Positions 46,438 to 59,073 of a stretch of 64,000 bases of DNA are shown here, piece after piece. Within the stretch, counting starts at the first letter, position 1. Every line of letters begins with the position of its first letter. Below the pieces are notes generated by a model. The model did no database searches. It was given only the letters and a program-made list of their open reading frames with translations, and had not been told where the DNA came from. Position numbers and translations under genes: made by a program. This stretch comes from Pseudomonadota bacterium (GTDB lineage Bacteria > Pseudomonadota > Gammaproteobacteria > Steroidobacterales > Steroidobacteraceae). The stretch is from positions 1-64,000 of the forward strand of contig JAJZDX010000005.1 in assembly GCA_021805865.1 (NCBI GenBank). Reading direction: 5' to 3'.

Positions 46438-47748
46438 ATGCAAACCGGTGCAGAACCCCGTCGCAGTCTCGGCCTCGCCACCACCACCTCGATGGTGATC
46501 GGTAACATGGTCGGCTCCGGGGTGTTCCTGCTGCCCGCTTCGCTCGCGTTGTACGGTATCTACAGCCTGTGGGGCTGGCTGTTCAGCGCCGCCGGCGCGC
46601 TGGTGCTGGCCTGGGTGTTCAGCAGTCTGTCGCGGCGCGCGCCCCGGGCGGGAGGGCCCTATGCCTACCCGCGGGAGGCCTTCGGCGATTTCGCGGGCTT
46701 TCTCATCGCCTGGATGTATTGGATCAGCATCGCGGCATCGATCGCGGCCATCGCCGTGGCGTTTGCGAGCTACCTGACAGCTCTCGTGCCGGCGCTCGGT
46801 GCCCGTCCGCTTGCCGGGGCGGGCGCCGCGCTCGGGGCCAGCTGGCTGCTGACCGGAGTCAACGTCTGGGGCGTGCGCGCGGCCGGGCGGGTGCAGCTCG
46901 TCACGGTGATCCTTAAGCTCTCCCCGCTCCTGGCGCTCGGGCTGTTCGGGATCTTCTACTTCAACCCGCACATGCTCGCCTCGGGCCACGGCGGGCGCCC
47001 GCCGCTGTCGGCGCTCAATTCGAGCGCGGCGCTCACCATGTGGGCATTCGTGGGCCTCGAGTGCGCGACGGTCCCGGCCGACCGCGTGAAGGACCCGCAG
47101 AAGACCATTCCCCGTGCGACCCTGCTCGGCACCGGCATCGCGGCCGCTTTCTATATCCTGTGCACCATGGCAGTGATGGGCGTGACTCCGGCCGCCTCGC
47201 TGGCGCATTCCAATGCGCCGTTCGCCGAAGCGGCGAGAATCCTTTGGGGCGGCTGGGCGGGCAATCTCATCGCGCTCGCCGCCGTCATCTCCTGCTTCGG
47301 TGCGCTCAACGGCTGGATCCTGATGGCGGGGCAGTTCCCCCGGGCGGTGGCGGCGGATAATCTGTTTCCGCGGGTCTTCGCCCGGGAACTCTCCCGCGGC
47401 ACGCCGGCCTTGGGTCTGGTGTTCTCGAGCCTCATCGCCACGCTCCTGATCCTGATGAACTACAGCCACGGACTGGTGGGTATGTTCAATGTCATTATCC
47501 TGATCGCGACGTTCTTCACGCTGGTGCCTTACATGTTGTGCTCCCTGGCGGAAGTGCTGCTCAGCCGCGGCGAGAAACGGCACGCCCACAGCGTGCTGCT
47601 GGCATCCCTCGCCTTTCTGTTCGCGCTCTGGGCCGCTGCGGGCACCGGCAGGGATTCGCTCTACTGGGGAACGCTGGTGATGCTGGCCGGGCTGCCGATC
47701 TATGTCTGGCAGAAGCGCGATCAGTCCCCCCGATCGGTCGGCCGCTAG
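46438..47748 (+). CDS. APC-family amino-acid/polyamine transporter (antiporter-like)
   Basis: 436 residues with 12 membrane helices. VIGNMVGSGVFLLPASLA at ~20-37 is the helix-1 motif of the APA group (basic amino-acid/polyamine antiporters such as AdiC and CadB). GPYAYPREAFGDFAGFL follows, and MWAFVGLECATVPADRVKDP marks helix 6, with Glu in place of the usual charge-binding position. Its neighbour is a DDAH-like enzyme, so an arginine-type substrate is likely but not shown. ATG 46438 is used; an upstream frame from 46291 lies inside the DDAH gene. Confidence 0.92.
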   Translation: MQTGAEPRRSLGLATTTSMVIGNMVGSGVFLLPASLALYGIYSLWGWLFSAAGALVLAWVFSSLSRRAPRAGGPYAYPREAFGDFAGFLIAWMYWISIAASIAAIAVAFASYLTALVPALGARPLAGAGAALGASWLLTGVNVWGVRAAGRVQLVTVILKLSPLLALGLFGIFYFNPHMLASGHGGRPPLSALNSSAALTMWAFVGLECATVPADRVKDPQKTIPRATLLGTGIAAAFYILCTMAVMGVTPAASLAHSNAPFAEAARILWGGWAGNLIALAAVISCFGALNGWILMAGQFPRAVAADNLFPRVFARELSRGTPALGLVFSSLIATLLILMNYSHGLVGMFNVIILIATFFTLVPYMLCSLAEVLLSRGEKRHAHSVLLASLAFLFALWAAAGTGRDSLYWGTLVMLAGLPIYVWQKRDQSPRSVGR

Positions 47749-48012
47749 ATTCGAATCGTCCCCCGGGCACGGTCCGGCGGGAAACCGCTGCCTCGGGGCG
47801 GATCCTCCCGCCAGTGGCATCACGGCTGTGCCGCAACCGCAGGCCCCCGCCGCGAATCGGCGGCCTTGGCGGATCCGCGGGCGGCACGGATGTGAAGTAC
47901 CGCAAAGAATCCGCGGCGCAGGAACCCGGTCGAAGAGCCGTTCAGCCGCCAGTCAGCCGGCTCGGGAGAAACTTCACCCTGCGGCTCGATGCCGCACGAG
48001 GGGAGGAACCTC

Positions 48013-48462
48013 ATGAAACGCACCATCATCGCGGCCCTGACTTTCTCGCTGCTTGCGGGCCCGCTGGCGCTCGCCGACCCGCCCTCCTGGGCCGGCCATG
48101 GGCGCGAAGGCGATCATCACGAATGGCGGCACGAGGATCACGGCCGTCGCGACCATGGCTGGCATCACGAGGAGCGCCGGCGCTGGCGTCGTGACGATGA
48201 CCGTGGAGAGCACCGCGGCCGGGAGCGGTTCGATGCGGATCGATACCGGCCACCGCCGGGCTACTACTACCGCATCTGGGCTCGAGGGCAGCGCCTGCCC
48301 ATCGCGTACCGGGCGCCGCAGTACATCGTTCCCGATGCGCTCATCTACCATCTGGCACCCCCGCCGCCCGGGTACTGCTGGGTCCGTGTCGCCAACAGAG
48401 CGGTGTTGGCGGCTGTCGCCACCGGTGTCATCCTCGAGGTCGTAAACGGCGCATTCCATTGA
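48013..48462 (+). CDS. RcnB-family periplasmic protein
   Basis: 149 residues. A signal peptide (IIAALTFSLLAGPLALA) is followed by a His/Arg/Asp/Glu-rich stretch (GREGDHHEWRHEDHGRRDHG) and an RcnB-like end (PPPGYYYRIWARGQRLPIAY, PPPPGYCWVRV). RcnB adjusts nickel and cobalt export in E. coli; the family is wider and metal binding here is only suggested by the histidines. Ribosome site GGGAGGAA. Confidence 0.85.
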   Translation: MKRTIIAALTFSLLAGPLALADPPSWAGHGREGDHHEWRHEDHGRRDHGWHHEERRRWRRDDDRGEHRGRERFDADRYRPPPGYYYRIWARGQRLPIAYRAPQYIVPDALIYHLAPPPPGYCWVRVANRAVLAAVATGVILEVVNGAFH

Positions 48463-48477
48463 TCGTCCGGTCGTGAA

Positions 48478-48500
48478 GGCCGCGGGGAGGGCCCGCGGCC
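48478..48500 (+). terminator. GC-rich hairpin after the RcnB gene
   Basis: 9-bp perfect stem GGCCGCGGG / CCCGCGGCC with a 5-nt loop, 15 nt after the stop codon. No T-run follows, so it would be a non-canonical terminator or an mRNA end stabiliser. Confidence 0.4.
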
Positions 48501-48629
48501 TGCGGCCCGCGGGGGCGGTGACGTCGCCCGCCAGGGCGGCCGCGTGCAACCATAAACACCTGACAGTGCCGCCCGAAGCCGCTCCGCGCGAAGCGGTGCG
48601 GGCGCCCTCGAGGCCAGAAATGCCTCGCT

Positions 48630-49403
48630 TCAGTCGCGGGTCTTCAATCGCAAGCTTTCCCAGCTCGCGTCCGCAATCCACCCGCCATCGACCGGCAGGC
48701 TGACGCCGTTCACGAACGCGCTGCGCTCGCTGTCGGCGAGGAACGCGATCGCCTCCGCCACGTCCTGCGGACGGGCAAAGCGGCCCATGGGAACCCGATT
48801 GATGATGTCGACGTCGGAGTACGCGCCGCTGCCCTGGTCGCTCACATCCATCTCGGTCTTGATCCAGCCGGGGCAGACGGCGTTGACCCGCACCCCGCGA
48901 CCACCCCATTCCGCCGCGAGCGTCCGGGTGAGTCCGATCAAGCCATGTTTGGAGGCGTTGTAGGCGCTGCGCTGGCCAATGCCGGCAAGCCCCGCAATCG
49001 AGGCGACATTGACGATGCTGCCGCGGCGGCACCCGAGCATCTGCAGCCCAAGCGCCTTCGACAGCAAAAACGGGCCGAGCAGGTTCACGTCGAGCACGCG
49101 CCGCCAATCGGCCGCGGTCGTCTGTTCGGCCGGACGAATCAGACTGACGCCGGCGTTGTTCACGAGGGCTTCGGCCGGACCGTCGTTGGCTTCGACCCAG
49201 GAGGCGACCTCCGCCGCGAACGCCTCCGAGGCAACATCGCCGCAGAGGGCGTCCGCCGTCGCGCCTTCGGCGCGAAGCTTCGCCAGCACCGTTCCCGGAT
49301 CCTGCCGATCGAGCAGCAGCAATCGAAATCCGCGCCTCGCAAGAAGGGCGCTCGTGCACAGGCCGAGGCCCTGCGCCGCGCCGGTGACCACGGCGAGTTT
49401 CAT
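48630..49403 (-). CDS. Short-chain dehydrogenase/reductase
   Basis: 257 residues. TGAAQGLGLCTS at 7-18, NNAG near 84, catalytic Ser in NVASIAG near 136, YNASK near 150 (Tyr-x3-Lys), and the closing VNGVSLPVDGGW. Sequence resembles sugar or 3-oxoacyl dehydrogenase members. Substrate not assigned. It is alone on the minus strand between the RcnB and YSC84-like genes. Confidence 0.92.
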   Translation of the reverse strand: MKLAVVTGAAQGLGLCTSALLARRGFRLLLLDRQDPGTVLAKLRAEGATADALCGDVASEAFAAEVASWVEANDGPAEALVNNAGVSLIRPAEQTTAADWRRVLDVNLLGPFLLSKALGLQMLGCRRGSIVNVASIAGLAGIGQRSAYNASKHGLIGLTRTLAAEWGGRGVRVNAVCPGWIKTEMDVSDQGSGAYSDVDIINRVPMGRFARPQDVAEAIAFLADSERSAFVNGVSLPVDGGWIADASWESLRLKTRD

Positions 49404-49617
49404 CGGTGTCTCTACCTCTGATGGAGCGTGGTAATGGCGGCAGTCTAGCAGCGTGCGGCGCATCGGACCTCATGGCGGCTGCGCCGTGCAGCCGCCAGCG
49501 GGGGGCGAGCCGGATGGAGGCTGTGCCCAAGCTGGAACCTGAGGCCGCCCGGCGCCGCCAAGCGGGCCGGTCCCGGTTGCGCGATAATGGCGCCTTCTTT
49601 CACTGGAGGTCCGTTCC

Positions 49618-50187
49618 ATGAAGGCAGTCAACTGGCGAAGCCTCGCGTGCCTCGGACTGGTACTGGTCGCCCCGGTCGCGCTCGCCGATCGTTACACCGA
49701 CACGATCGCCTTGTTCAGACATGCGGGCCCGGCCGCGGAGTTTTTCAAGATCAGCTACGGCTATGCCGTCTTCCCGACGATCGGTAAAGGCGGATTCGTC
49801 GTCGGCGCGGCCCATGGCGAGGGCCGGGTCTTCCGCCAGGGCCGCTACATCGGCAATACTTCGATGACCCAGGTCAGTTTCGGCTTTCAGTTCGGCGGTC
49901 AGGCCTACAGCGAGATGGTGTTCTTTCAGGATCAGGCTGCGCTCAAGCGCTTCGAGTCCGGCAAATTCTCGTTGAGCGCGGACGTCAATGCCGTGGCGCT
50001 TACGGCCTCGGCCTCCGCGAGCGCGGGAACCGCGGGCACGGAGGCGGGGGCGAGCGGCACCGAATCGCATGCAATAGCGACCGGCCACTACCAGAGCGGG
50101 GTGGCCGTCTTCACGATCGCCAAGGGCGGCCTGATGTATCAGGCCGCAGTGGCCGGGCAGAAATTCTCGTTCACGCCGGTGCGGTGA
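49618..50187 (+). CDS. YSC84-like lipid-binding domain protein, exported
   Basis: 189 residues. Signal peptide (LACLGLVLVAPVALA), then the YSC84/SYLF-like pattern with FFKISYGYAVFPTIGKGGFV, GAAHGEGRVFRQGRYIGNTS, TQVSFGFQFGGQAYSEMVFF and SLSADVNAVALTASASAS. SYLF domains bind phosphoinositides in eukaryotes; bacterial roles are unknown. Good AGG site (CTGGAGG) before ATG 49618. Confidence 0.88.
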   Translation: MKAVNWRSLACLGLVLVAPVALADRYTDTIALFRHAGPAAEFFKISYGYAVFPTIGKGGFVVGAAHGEGRVFRQGRYIGNTSMTQVSFGFQFGGQAYSEMVFFQDQAALKRFESGKFSLSADVNAVALTASASASAGTAGTEAGASGTESHAIATGHYQSGVAVFTIAKGGLMYQAAVAGQKFSFTPVR

Positions 50188-50284
50188 CTGACGTCGATGC
50201 GCTGAAGCCCGTGGACGCATCGCGACTGGGCTTGCGCTGCGGCCGACGTGATCTGCTCGATTCGTGCGGATGACGTCCGCCGGC

Positions 50285-50686
50285 TCAGCGATCGAATTGG
50301 CCCCGTCCCTCGGGGTAGCCCTTCTCCCACTCCTGCCCGTTGAACGGTGTGGCCGTCACCGCCTCGATCGTGCCCGGGTCCAGGCAGCGTACGTTGACGC
50401 TGTAGCCGTCCGGGTGGGACCGCGGCACGTAAAACGACTTGATGCCGCACACCGAGCAGAACAGGTGCTTCGCGGTGCCGGTGTTGAAGGTGTAGGTCGT
50501 CAGCGCTTCCTGGCCCGAAAGCAGCTTGAAGTGCTCGGCCCGCACGAGCAGGTGCAGCAGGCCTCCTTTGCTGCAGATCGAGCAATTGCATTCCGTCGCA
50601 CGGATCCGCGCCGGGGCGAGGACTTCGAAGCGCACGCGGCCGCAGTGGCAGCCGCCGCGATGGGTCATCAAAGTCTCGATCGGCAT
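50285..50686 (-). CDS. GFA-family zinc protein (glutathione-dependent formaldehyde-activating type)
   Basis: 133 residues with the Mss4-like fold of GFA proteins. Zinc ligands: CHCG near 16, ECNCSICSKGG near 35 and LFCSVCGIKSFY near 74. The family includes S-(hydroxymethyl)glutathione synthase, but most members are uncharacterised. ATG 50686 has AGGA at suitable spacing; ATG 50668 (MTHRGGCHCG) is also possible. No regulator alongside. Confidence 0.88.
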   Translation of the reverse strand: MPIETLMTHRGGCHCGRVRFEVLAPARIRATECNCSICSKGGLLHLLVRAEHFKLLSGQEALTTYTFNTGTAKHLFCSVCGIKSFYVPRSHPDGYSVNVRCLDPGTIEAVTATPFNGQEWEKGYPEGRGQFDR

Positions 50687-51002
50687 AGGCATTCCTGGGG
50701 ATTTCCCGCAGTATAGCCGGCATGGATATCCTTGGCCGCCGGCATCGGGCGCGAGCGCGGCGAGCGCCCGAGCAGGATGCGAGGGCTCGGGCCCAGCCGC
50801 CGGAGGCGGCCGGCGCGATACACCCCTGCCGGGCAACGACTCACCGCGGCAGGGGCTCGGCTTGCCGTGCGGGACTGGCGCGGGACGAGAAAAAAGTCCG
50901 GCCACCCGGTAGATTTACCCGTTTGTCGCGGGGGGCCGGCTGCGGCTCGATCGTCCCCGCGCGGCGCTCCTGAACCCGTCCGTACCTCGTGGGAGGCTAC
51001 CG
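50687..51002. other. Intergenic region between GFA gene and BNR copy 2
   Basis: 316 bp with divergent genes on both sides, so it holds the promoters of the GFA gene and of BNR copy 2. GTGGGAGG directly ahead of GTG 51003 is a strong ribosome site. No other element was identified. Confidence 0.5.
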
Positions 51003-54197
<3,195 letters not shown>

Positions 54198-54564
54198 TCC
54201 GGGTGTGCCGGGCCCGGTGCAAGGGTCCGGCGCGCTCCTGCGCGGCGCCGCAACAGGAGCGCGGTTCGCGCCTGGTCGTCGGGCGCGTCATCGATCCGGT
54301 GAGCTCGAAGTCTTCCTTGCCCACGCCGCACAAGGGGCAGCGCCAGCTGTCAGGAATGTCCTCGAAGCCGGTGCCCGGTGGAATGCCTGCCTCCGGAAGT
54401 CCCAGCGCCTCCTCGTAGATCCAGCCGCAGATCCTGCAGATCCATATCCTGAGCCCGGCTCCGCAGGCTGCATCTGCGCCCTGGACACGGCCGCGCGCGA
54501 GCGACCCTGGCGACTCATCAGGAAAGGAGGAGTCAAAAGAGGGTACAGGATCGTCGTTCAACAT

Positions 54565-55021
54565 GAATCCGGCCAGAATGGGCGCGGCGGCGCGCCGCCC
54601 TCGTGAATTGTTTCGGCGCTCATCCGGGCGCGCTGCCCCTTGCAGACCACGACGCTCTCTGTGTGCCGCCCTGAGCACGGGCCGAGTCACGAAGACTCGA
54701 TGCGTGGATATTGGAGCGCAGATTCGCACCGAAAGCGATTCCCCGGCTCGCAAAGCTGAATTGTCCGCCGGGTACTTCTGCAGGCCGCGATTCGCCGCCA
54801 GCCTGAGAGAATCGGTCTCGCGGCGACCACGCGCACGACACACCGTCCCGGCCTTCCAGCCCCGGCGCCACCCCGGTTTCGCAAAGCTCAATTGCGCGCG
54901 GTGTCGTTCCAGGATCCATCGACCGATCCTATATTGACCTCGATGCTGGTGGCTGCCGCACCGATTTCGGCGCTGATCGGCGTAAGTCGCCCCGAACGGG
55001 CGCCCTGTATTGGAGACTGCC
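54565..55021. other. Promoter region of the bicupin gene
   Basis: 457 bp without a supported gene. TCGCAAAGCTGAATTG at 54748-54763 recurs with one mismatch (TCGCAAAGCTCAATTG) at 54879-54894, 131 bp apart, a possible operator pair. TTGGAGAC precedes the bicupin ATG. Confidence 0.45.
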
Positions 55022-55966
55022 ATGCTGGACACACTTGCCGTCGGCGCTCGACTCGCGTGCGAGGACGTGACGCGCGAAGCGGAATATTTCGAATACACTT
55101 CCTCGGCCAACCCGATCGGCGCCAAGCTGATCACGAGGGTTCCCTATCGGTCGTTCCTCGCGTCCCTTTACGACAGCGGCGCGACGCGCGTCGTGCCCCT
55201 GGATCTGTCTGCGGAGCTGCGCTGCCAGGGGCCCGCCACGGGTCCGGGACTGCTCGCAAGCTTCGTGCGCATCGTCCGTGGAGAGTACGTCACGTTGCGC
55301 CCCAACGCGACCTCCCAGGTGTTCTATGCCTTCGACGGCTCGGGCACCGTTCAACAGGGCGAGACCATGCTCCCGTTCGCTAAGGGCGATTTTTTCGCGC
55401 TTCCCGGCGGCGCCGAAGCCGTCCTCACCGCTGATGAGACGGCGCGCCTCTATAACGTCAACGACGAGCCCCTGCTGAGCTACCTCGGTGTAACGCTCGG
55501 CAAGCCGCGTTTCTCGCCTACCCTGTATCCGGCCGAGCGGGCGCGGAATGAGCTCCTGAAGGTTGCGAGCGCTCCGGGCGCCGCCGGGCGGAACCGGGTC
55601 AGCATCCTGTTCGGCAACACGAATTTCCCGCAGACTCGTACGGTGACCCACTCGATGTGGGCCATGTTCGGCCTCATCAAGCCGCACTCCATGCAGAAGC
55701 CGCACCGTCATCAATCGATCGCGCTCGACTTCATCTCCGAATGCAAGCCGGGCTGCTACACACTGGTCGGTACCGAGCTCGACGGGAAGGGAAACATCGT
55801 CAATCCGGAGCGCGTCGACTGGTCACCCGGCATGGCGTTCGTCACGCCTCCGGGGCACTGGCATGCCCACTGCAATGAGTCCGGTGCAAATGGCTATCTG
55901 ATCCCGTTCCAGGACGCGGGATTGCATACCTATCTGCGATCGCTGGACATCCGGTTCGCGCGGTAG
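55022..55966 (+). CDS. Bicupin protein, dioxygenase-like
   Basis: 314 residues with two cupin barrels. The first (~75-150) contains FYAFDGSGTVQQGETMLPFA and GDFFALPGG but no His-x-His. The second (~200-300) has PHRHQSIALDF near 218 and PPGHWHAHCNESGANGYL near 278, giving a His-rich metal site. Relatives include gentisate 1,2-dioxygenase-like and other ring-cleavage cupins; the substrate is unknown. A divergent or downstream LysR (56218) is a likely partner. ATG 55022 has GGAG at good spacing. Confidence 0.82.
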   Translation: MLDTLAVGARLACEDVTREAEYFEYTSSANPIGAKLITRVPYRSFLASLYDSGATRVVPLDLSAELRCQGPATGPGLLASFVRIVRGEYVTLRPNATSQVFYAFDGSGTVQQGETMLPFAKGDFFALPGGAEAVLTADETARLYNVNDEPLLSYLGVTLGKPRFSPTLYPAERARNELLKVASAPGAAGRNRVSILFGNTNFPQTRTVTHSMWAMFGLIKPHSMQKPHRHQSIALDFISECKPGCYTLVGTELDGKGNIVNPERVDWSPGMAFVTPPGHWHAHCNESGANGYLIPFQDAGLHTYLRSLDIRFAR

Positions 55967-56217
55967 GCGCAATGAGTGACGGCGTGGCGCTAACAGTACG
56001 CGCCCGCCGGGCGACGTCGGCCGTGTGGAGGTGCTTGGCCGGAGACTCGACTTCGTCGAGGCGATGCCCGACACACCGTGAATCCGGAGGGCCGCGCAAG
56101 GCCGTCTACGCGGCATGGCGGCCATGATAAAGTCCTCGCGCCCAATCATTATCGGACCGGCGGCGAGGATGCGCGCCGCCGGCCGAGACGACGCTCAGGT
56201 GGTGCGACGAGCAGACG

Positions 56218-57144
56218 GTGGACTACTTTTCCGCGATCCGCGCCTTTCTTGATGCCGCCGATCTTGGCAGCTTCAGCAAGGCCGCCGAGAAAATCGAGGT
56301 CAAAACCTCCACGGTATCGCGCTACATCGACGAGCTGGAACGCGCCCTTGGAATCGCGCTTTTCAACCGCTCGACGCGCGGACTCGTCCTGACGGAAGGG
56401 GGGCGTGTGTTTCGAGAGCACGCCCTCGTCGTCATCAGGGATCTCGATGAGGCCTGCGCGGTCGCCTCGGCGCTCAACAAGTCTCCCCAGGGCGTGCTGC
56501 GCGTGACGATGCCGACGTCCTTCGGGCGCCGGCATGTCATACCACACCTGCCTGCGTTCCTGGATGAATATCCCAAGATTGATGTCGATGCGGTGGTCAC
56601 CGACGAGGTCCTCAACATCATTGATTCGCGGATTGACCTCGCCGTGAGGATAGGCGCGCTCCCGGATTCACAGCTCATGGCGCGCCAGCTCGCCGAGCAT
56701 CGCAGGATCGTGTGCGCAAGTCCGGACTATGTGGCCGAGAACGGCATGCCGGGCTCGCCCGCCGATCTGGCCGGGCACGCGGCGATCAGGTTCGCCTTGA
56801 AGACCGACGACAAGTGGCTTCTCGTCAACGCATCGCACCCTGATCGGTCCGAGAAGGTCACGGTGCAACTGAGCGGGCGGGTGCGCATCAACGATACGGA
56901 TGCGATGCAGGAGATGACGATTGCCGGTCGGGGGATAGCGTTGCTGCCTACCTGGGCAGTCGGTCGTGCGCTTCGCGAGAGGAAGCTCGTGCGGCTTTTG
57001 CCGGACTGGGAGGCACGGCCCACGCGCGCCGTGCCGGCCGTCTGGGGCGTGTATCCGCCCAAGAAGACGGTCGCTTCCAAGGTACGCGCTTTCCTCGATT
57101 TCTACGCGAAGCTGTACTCGCGCAAGGACTACTGGGAGAGCTGA
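56218..57144 (+). CDS. LysR-family transcriptional regulator
   Basis: 308 residues. HTH at ~3-62 (AFLDAADLGSFSKAAEKIEV, TVSRYIDELERALGIALF) and an effector domain with VRVTMPTSFG, DLAVRIGAL and GRGIALLPTWAVGRAL. It resembles the GcvA/DmlR-like subgroup. GTG 56218 is taken as start. It lies 251 bp after the bicupin gene on the same strand; that gap shows no other gene. Confidence 0.93.
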   Translation: MDYFSAIRAFLDAADLGSFSKAAEKIEVKTSTVSRYIDELERALGIALFNRSTRGLVLTEGGRVFREHALVVIRDLDEACAVASALNKSPQGVLRVTMPTSFGRRHVIPHLPAFLDEYPKIDVDAVVTDEVLNIIDSRIDLAVRIGALPDSQLMARQLAEHRRIVCASPDYVAENGMPGSPADLAGHAAIRFALKTDDKWLLVNASHPDRSEKVTVQLSGRVRINDTDAMQEMTIAGRGIALLPTWAVGRALRERKLVRLLPDWEARPTRAVPAVWGVYPPKKTVASKVRAFLDFYAKLYSRKDYWES

Positions 57145-57419
57145 GGCCCCGATTGGGCAGTGCGCGGCCCTTCCGTCTTTCCAGCGGTCATTTGTCTCGG
57201 AGGACATTCCGGCGGCGCATGATGGCTGATGCCGTCCCCAGCGGCACCCGAGGCCGCGCGACATGCTGCCGTCAGCGCCGCAACGGCGTTACATCGAAGA
57301 CGGCGGAGGCGATTGCCTCCGTCCGGCCCGTGCAAAGGGTGGTGCCCGTCGGACGCCGACGGTGAGCCCGCGGCGAAGGGCTCCGGGATCCCGGCGACGC
57401 TCCAGGGCCGCAGCGGGCG

Positions 57420-58379
57420 CTAGAGCCTCAGCTCCCAGTTCTGGCCCAGTAGGTCCCGGCCGAAGGAGTGGTGCCGCTCCTCTTTGACCAGGCGGAAACC
57501 CTCGGCCTGATAAATGTGCCGCGCCGAGGCCAGCACGTCGTTGGTCCATAGCGTGAGCGTCTCGTATCCTTTCTCACGCGCGCTCGCGATGCACTCCCGC
57601 ACCAGTCGCCGGCCGATGCCGAGTCCACGCGCGCTCGGCTCGACGTAGAGAAGGCGCAGCTTGGCGATGCGCCCGGACTCTCTCACCAGGAAGATGGACC
57701 CGACAACGGCGCCGCCCTGCTCCGCCACCCAAGCGTTCTCGGTGTTCGGGTCGAAATGCCGGACGAAGTGGGCGAGGATCTCGGCCACCAGTGCCTCGTA
57801 TGTCGCATCCCAGCCATACTCCTCGGCATACAGCACTCCCTGGCGGTGGATGATCCAGCCGATGTCCCCGACCCGCAGCGCACGCAGGTGATAATCCGCC
57901 TGTGCTGTCACGGGACTCAGCCGCCGCCGCACGGTGCTCATGGCGGCAAGCAGCTCGCTGACTTGGGCGGGTGAGAGTCCCTCGATCAGGGAGGCGACCG
58001 CTTCGCTCGAGGCCTGATCGAGCTTTTTGAACAAGCGTATGCCCCCTTCGGTCAGGCTCAGGGGTCGCTGGCGTGCGTCATGCTCGCCCCGACCGCGATT
58101 CAGATGGTGCTGCCGCTCGAGTTTGCTCAGCAGCCGGCTGAGGTACCCCGGATCGAGCGACAACTCACCGGCAATCTCCGTGGCCGTCGAGGTTGTGCGC
58201 CGGGCGAGCTCGTAGAGCACGCGGACCTCGGTCAGCGTGAACGGACTGCCCAGGAATCGCTGATTCAGCAGCCCGAACTGACGGGTATAGAATCGGTTGA
58301 AGTCACGGATGGTGTCGATCGCCTCCGCGGTCTCCACCGGCTTCGGCGTGCCGGCCACGGCGTTCTCGATTACAGCCAT
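57420..58379 (-). CDS. MarR - GNAT fusion protein
   Basis: 319 residues. Residues ~25-150 form a MarR winged HTH (FTLTEVRVLYELARR, AGELSLDPGYLSRLLSKLE, RPLSLTEGG). Residues ~165-319 form a GNAT acetyltransferase (LRLLYVEPSARGLGIGRRLV, YQAEGFRLVKEE). Such fusions occur in Actinobacteria and Proteobacteria; the acetyl acceptor is unknown. A perfect palindrome covers the -35 box of its promoter, so it very probably represses itself. The start has almost no leader (see the promoter entry). Confidence 0.93.
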   Translation of the reverse strand: MAVIENAVAGTPKPVETAEAIDTIRDFNRFYTRQFGLLNQRFLGSPFTLTEVRVLYELARRTTSTATEIAGELSLDPGYLSRLLSKLERQHHLNRGRGEHDARQRPLSLTEGGIRLFKKLDQASSEAVASLIEGLSPAQVSELLAAMSTVRRRLSPVTAQADYHLRALRVGDIGWIIHRQGVLYAEEYGWDATYEALVAEILAHFVRHFDPNTENAWVAEQGGAVVGSIFLVRESGRIAKLRLLYVEPSARGLGIGRRLVRECIASAREKGYETLTLWTNDVLASARHIYQAEGFRLVKEERHHSFGRDLLGQNWELRL

Positions 58380-58385
58380 GGCATG

Positions 58386-58418
58386 AGTATTCGGCAGTTA
58401 GTTGACTTAGTCAACTAA
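58386..58418 (-). promoter_or_regulatory. Palindrome-overlapped promoter of the MarR-GNAT gene
   Basis: On the minus strand TTGACT (58414-58409), 17 bp, AATACT (58391-58386). The 9-bp arms TTAGTTGAC and GTCAACTAA with a 3-nt centre (58398-58418) cover the -35 box. The -10 box ends 6 nt before the ATG at 58379, so transcription would start about at the A of the ATG (leaderless mRNA). Confidence 0.65.
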
Positions 58419-58528
58419 ATGGGTATTCCACGGCGGATCGTAAAGCATGGGCTCGACCCGCGCCGTGGGCTGCTCCGAGCAGATGACCGGGGCGATCCCG
58501 CGAGGCGAGGGCCGGTGCCGGACATGCA

Positions 58529-59065
58529 CTACTCTGCCCAGAGCGTCCTCTGCCCGGACGGATCCTCTCCCGCGCCAGGCAGTGCGTGCTCGAGCGCAAG
58601 CAGCGCCCGCTTGATCGGCAGGCCGCCGCCGAAGCCGGTGAGCGAGCCGTTCGCGCCGATCACGCGGTGGCAGGGCACGACGATCGGCAGGGGATTGGCG
58701 CCGTTCGCGAGTCCCACTGCGCGCGAGCCACGCGGATTGCCGATGCGATGCGCCAATTCGCCGTAGCTGATCGTCTCACCGAAGGGAATGGTGGCAAGGG
58801 CGCGCCAGACTCGCCGCTGGAAGTCGGTGCCGGTGGGCGCGAGCGGCAATTCGAATCTGCGGCGCCGGCCTTCGAAGTACTCGCGCAGCTGCGCGATTGC
58901 CGTCTCAAACGGTTCCCTCGATGCCGTCCAATCGTCCTCCGGGCGCATCGGATGCGGTCCGGACTGGAAACAAACGTGCGTCAGACGGAAGCCGTCCCCG
59001 GCAAGCAGCAGCTTGCCGACGGGCGTGTCGATCTCGTGCCAGTACTTCATCGCCGATGGTGTCAT
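58529..59065 (-). CDS. ogt: Methylated-DNA--[protein]-cysteine S-methyltransferase
   Basis: 178 residues. The suicide Cys lies in PIVVPCHRVIGANGSLTGFG, and ISYGELAHRIGNPRGSRAVG is the DNA-recognition helix. It removes methyl groups from O6-methylguanine in DNA. The start is ATG 59065 (MTPSAMKYWHEI) or ATG 59050; a much longer frame upstream overlaps the AlkA gene and is not used. It follows the Ada-AlkA fusion by 8 nt, so both are in one alkylation-repair operon. Confidence 0.95.
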   Translation of the reverse strand: MTPSAMKYWHEIDTPVGKLLLAGDGFRLTHVCFQSGPHPMRPEDDWTASREPFETAIAQLREYFEGRRRRFELPLAPTGTDFQRRVWRALATIPFGETISYGELAHRIGNPRGSRAVGLANGANPLPIVVPCHRVIGANGSLTGFGGGLPIKRALLALEHALPGAGEDPSGQRTLWAE

Positions 59066-59073
59066 GATTTGTG

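Noticed and set aside
46150-47823. 557-codon minus-strand frame under the APC transporter
   Set aside because: Antisense to a 12-helix transporter with family motifs; no recognisable domain.
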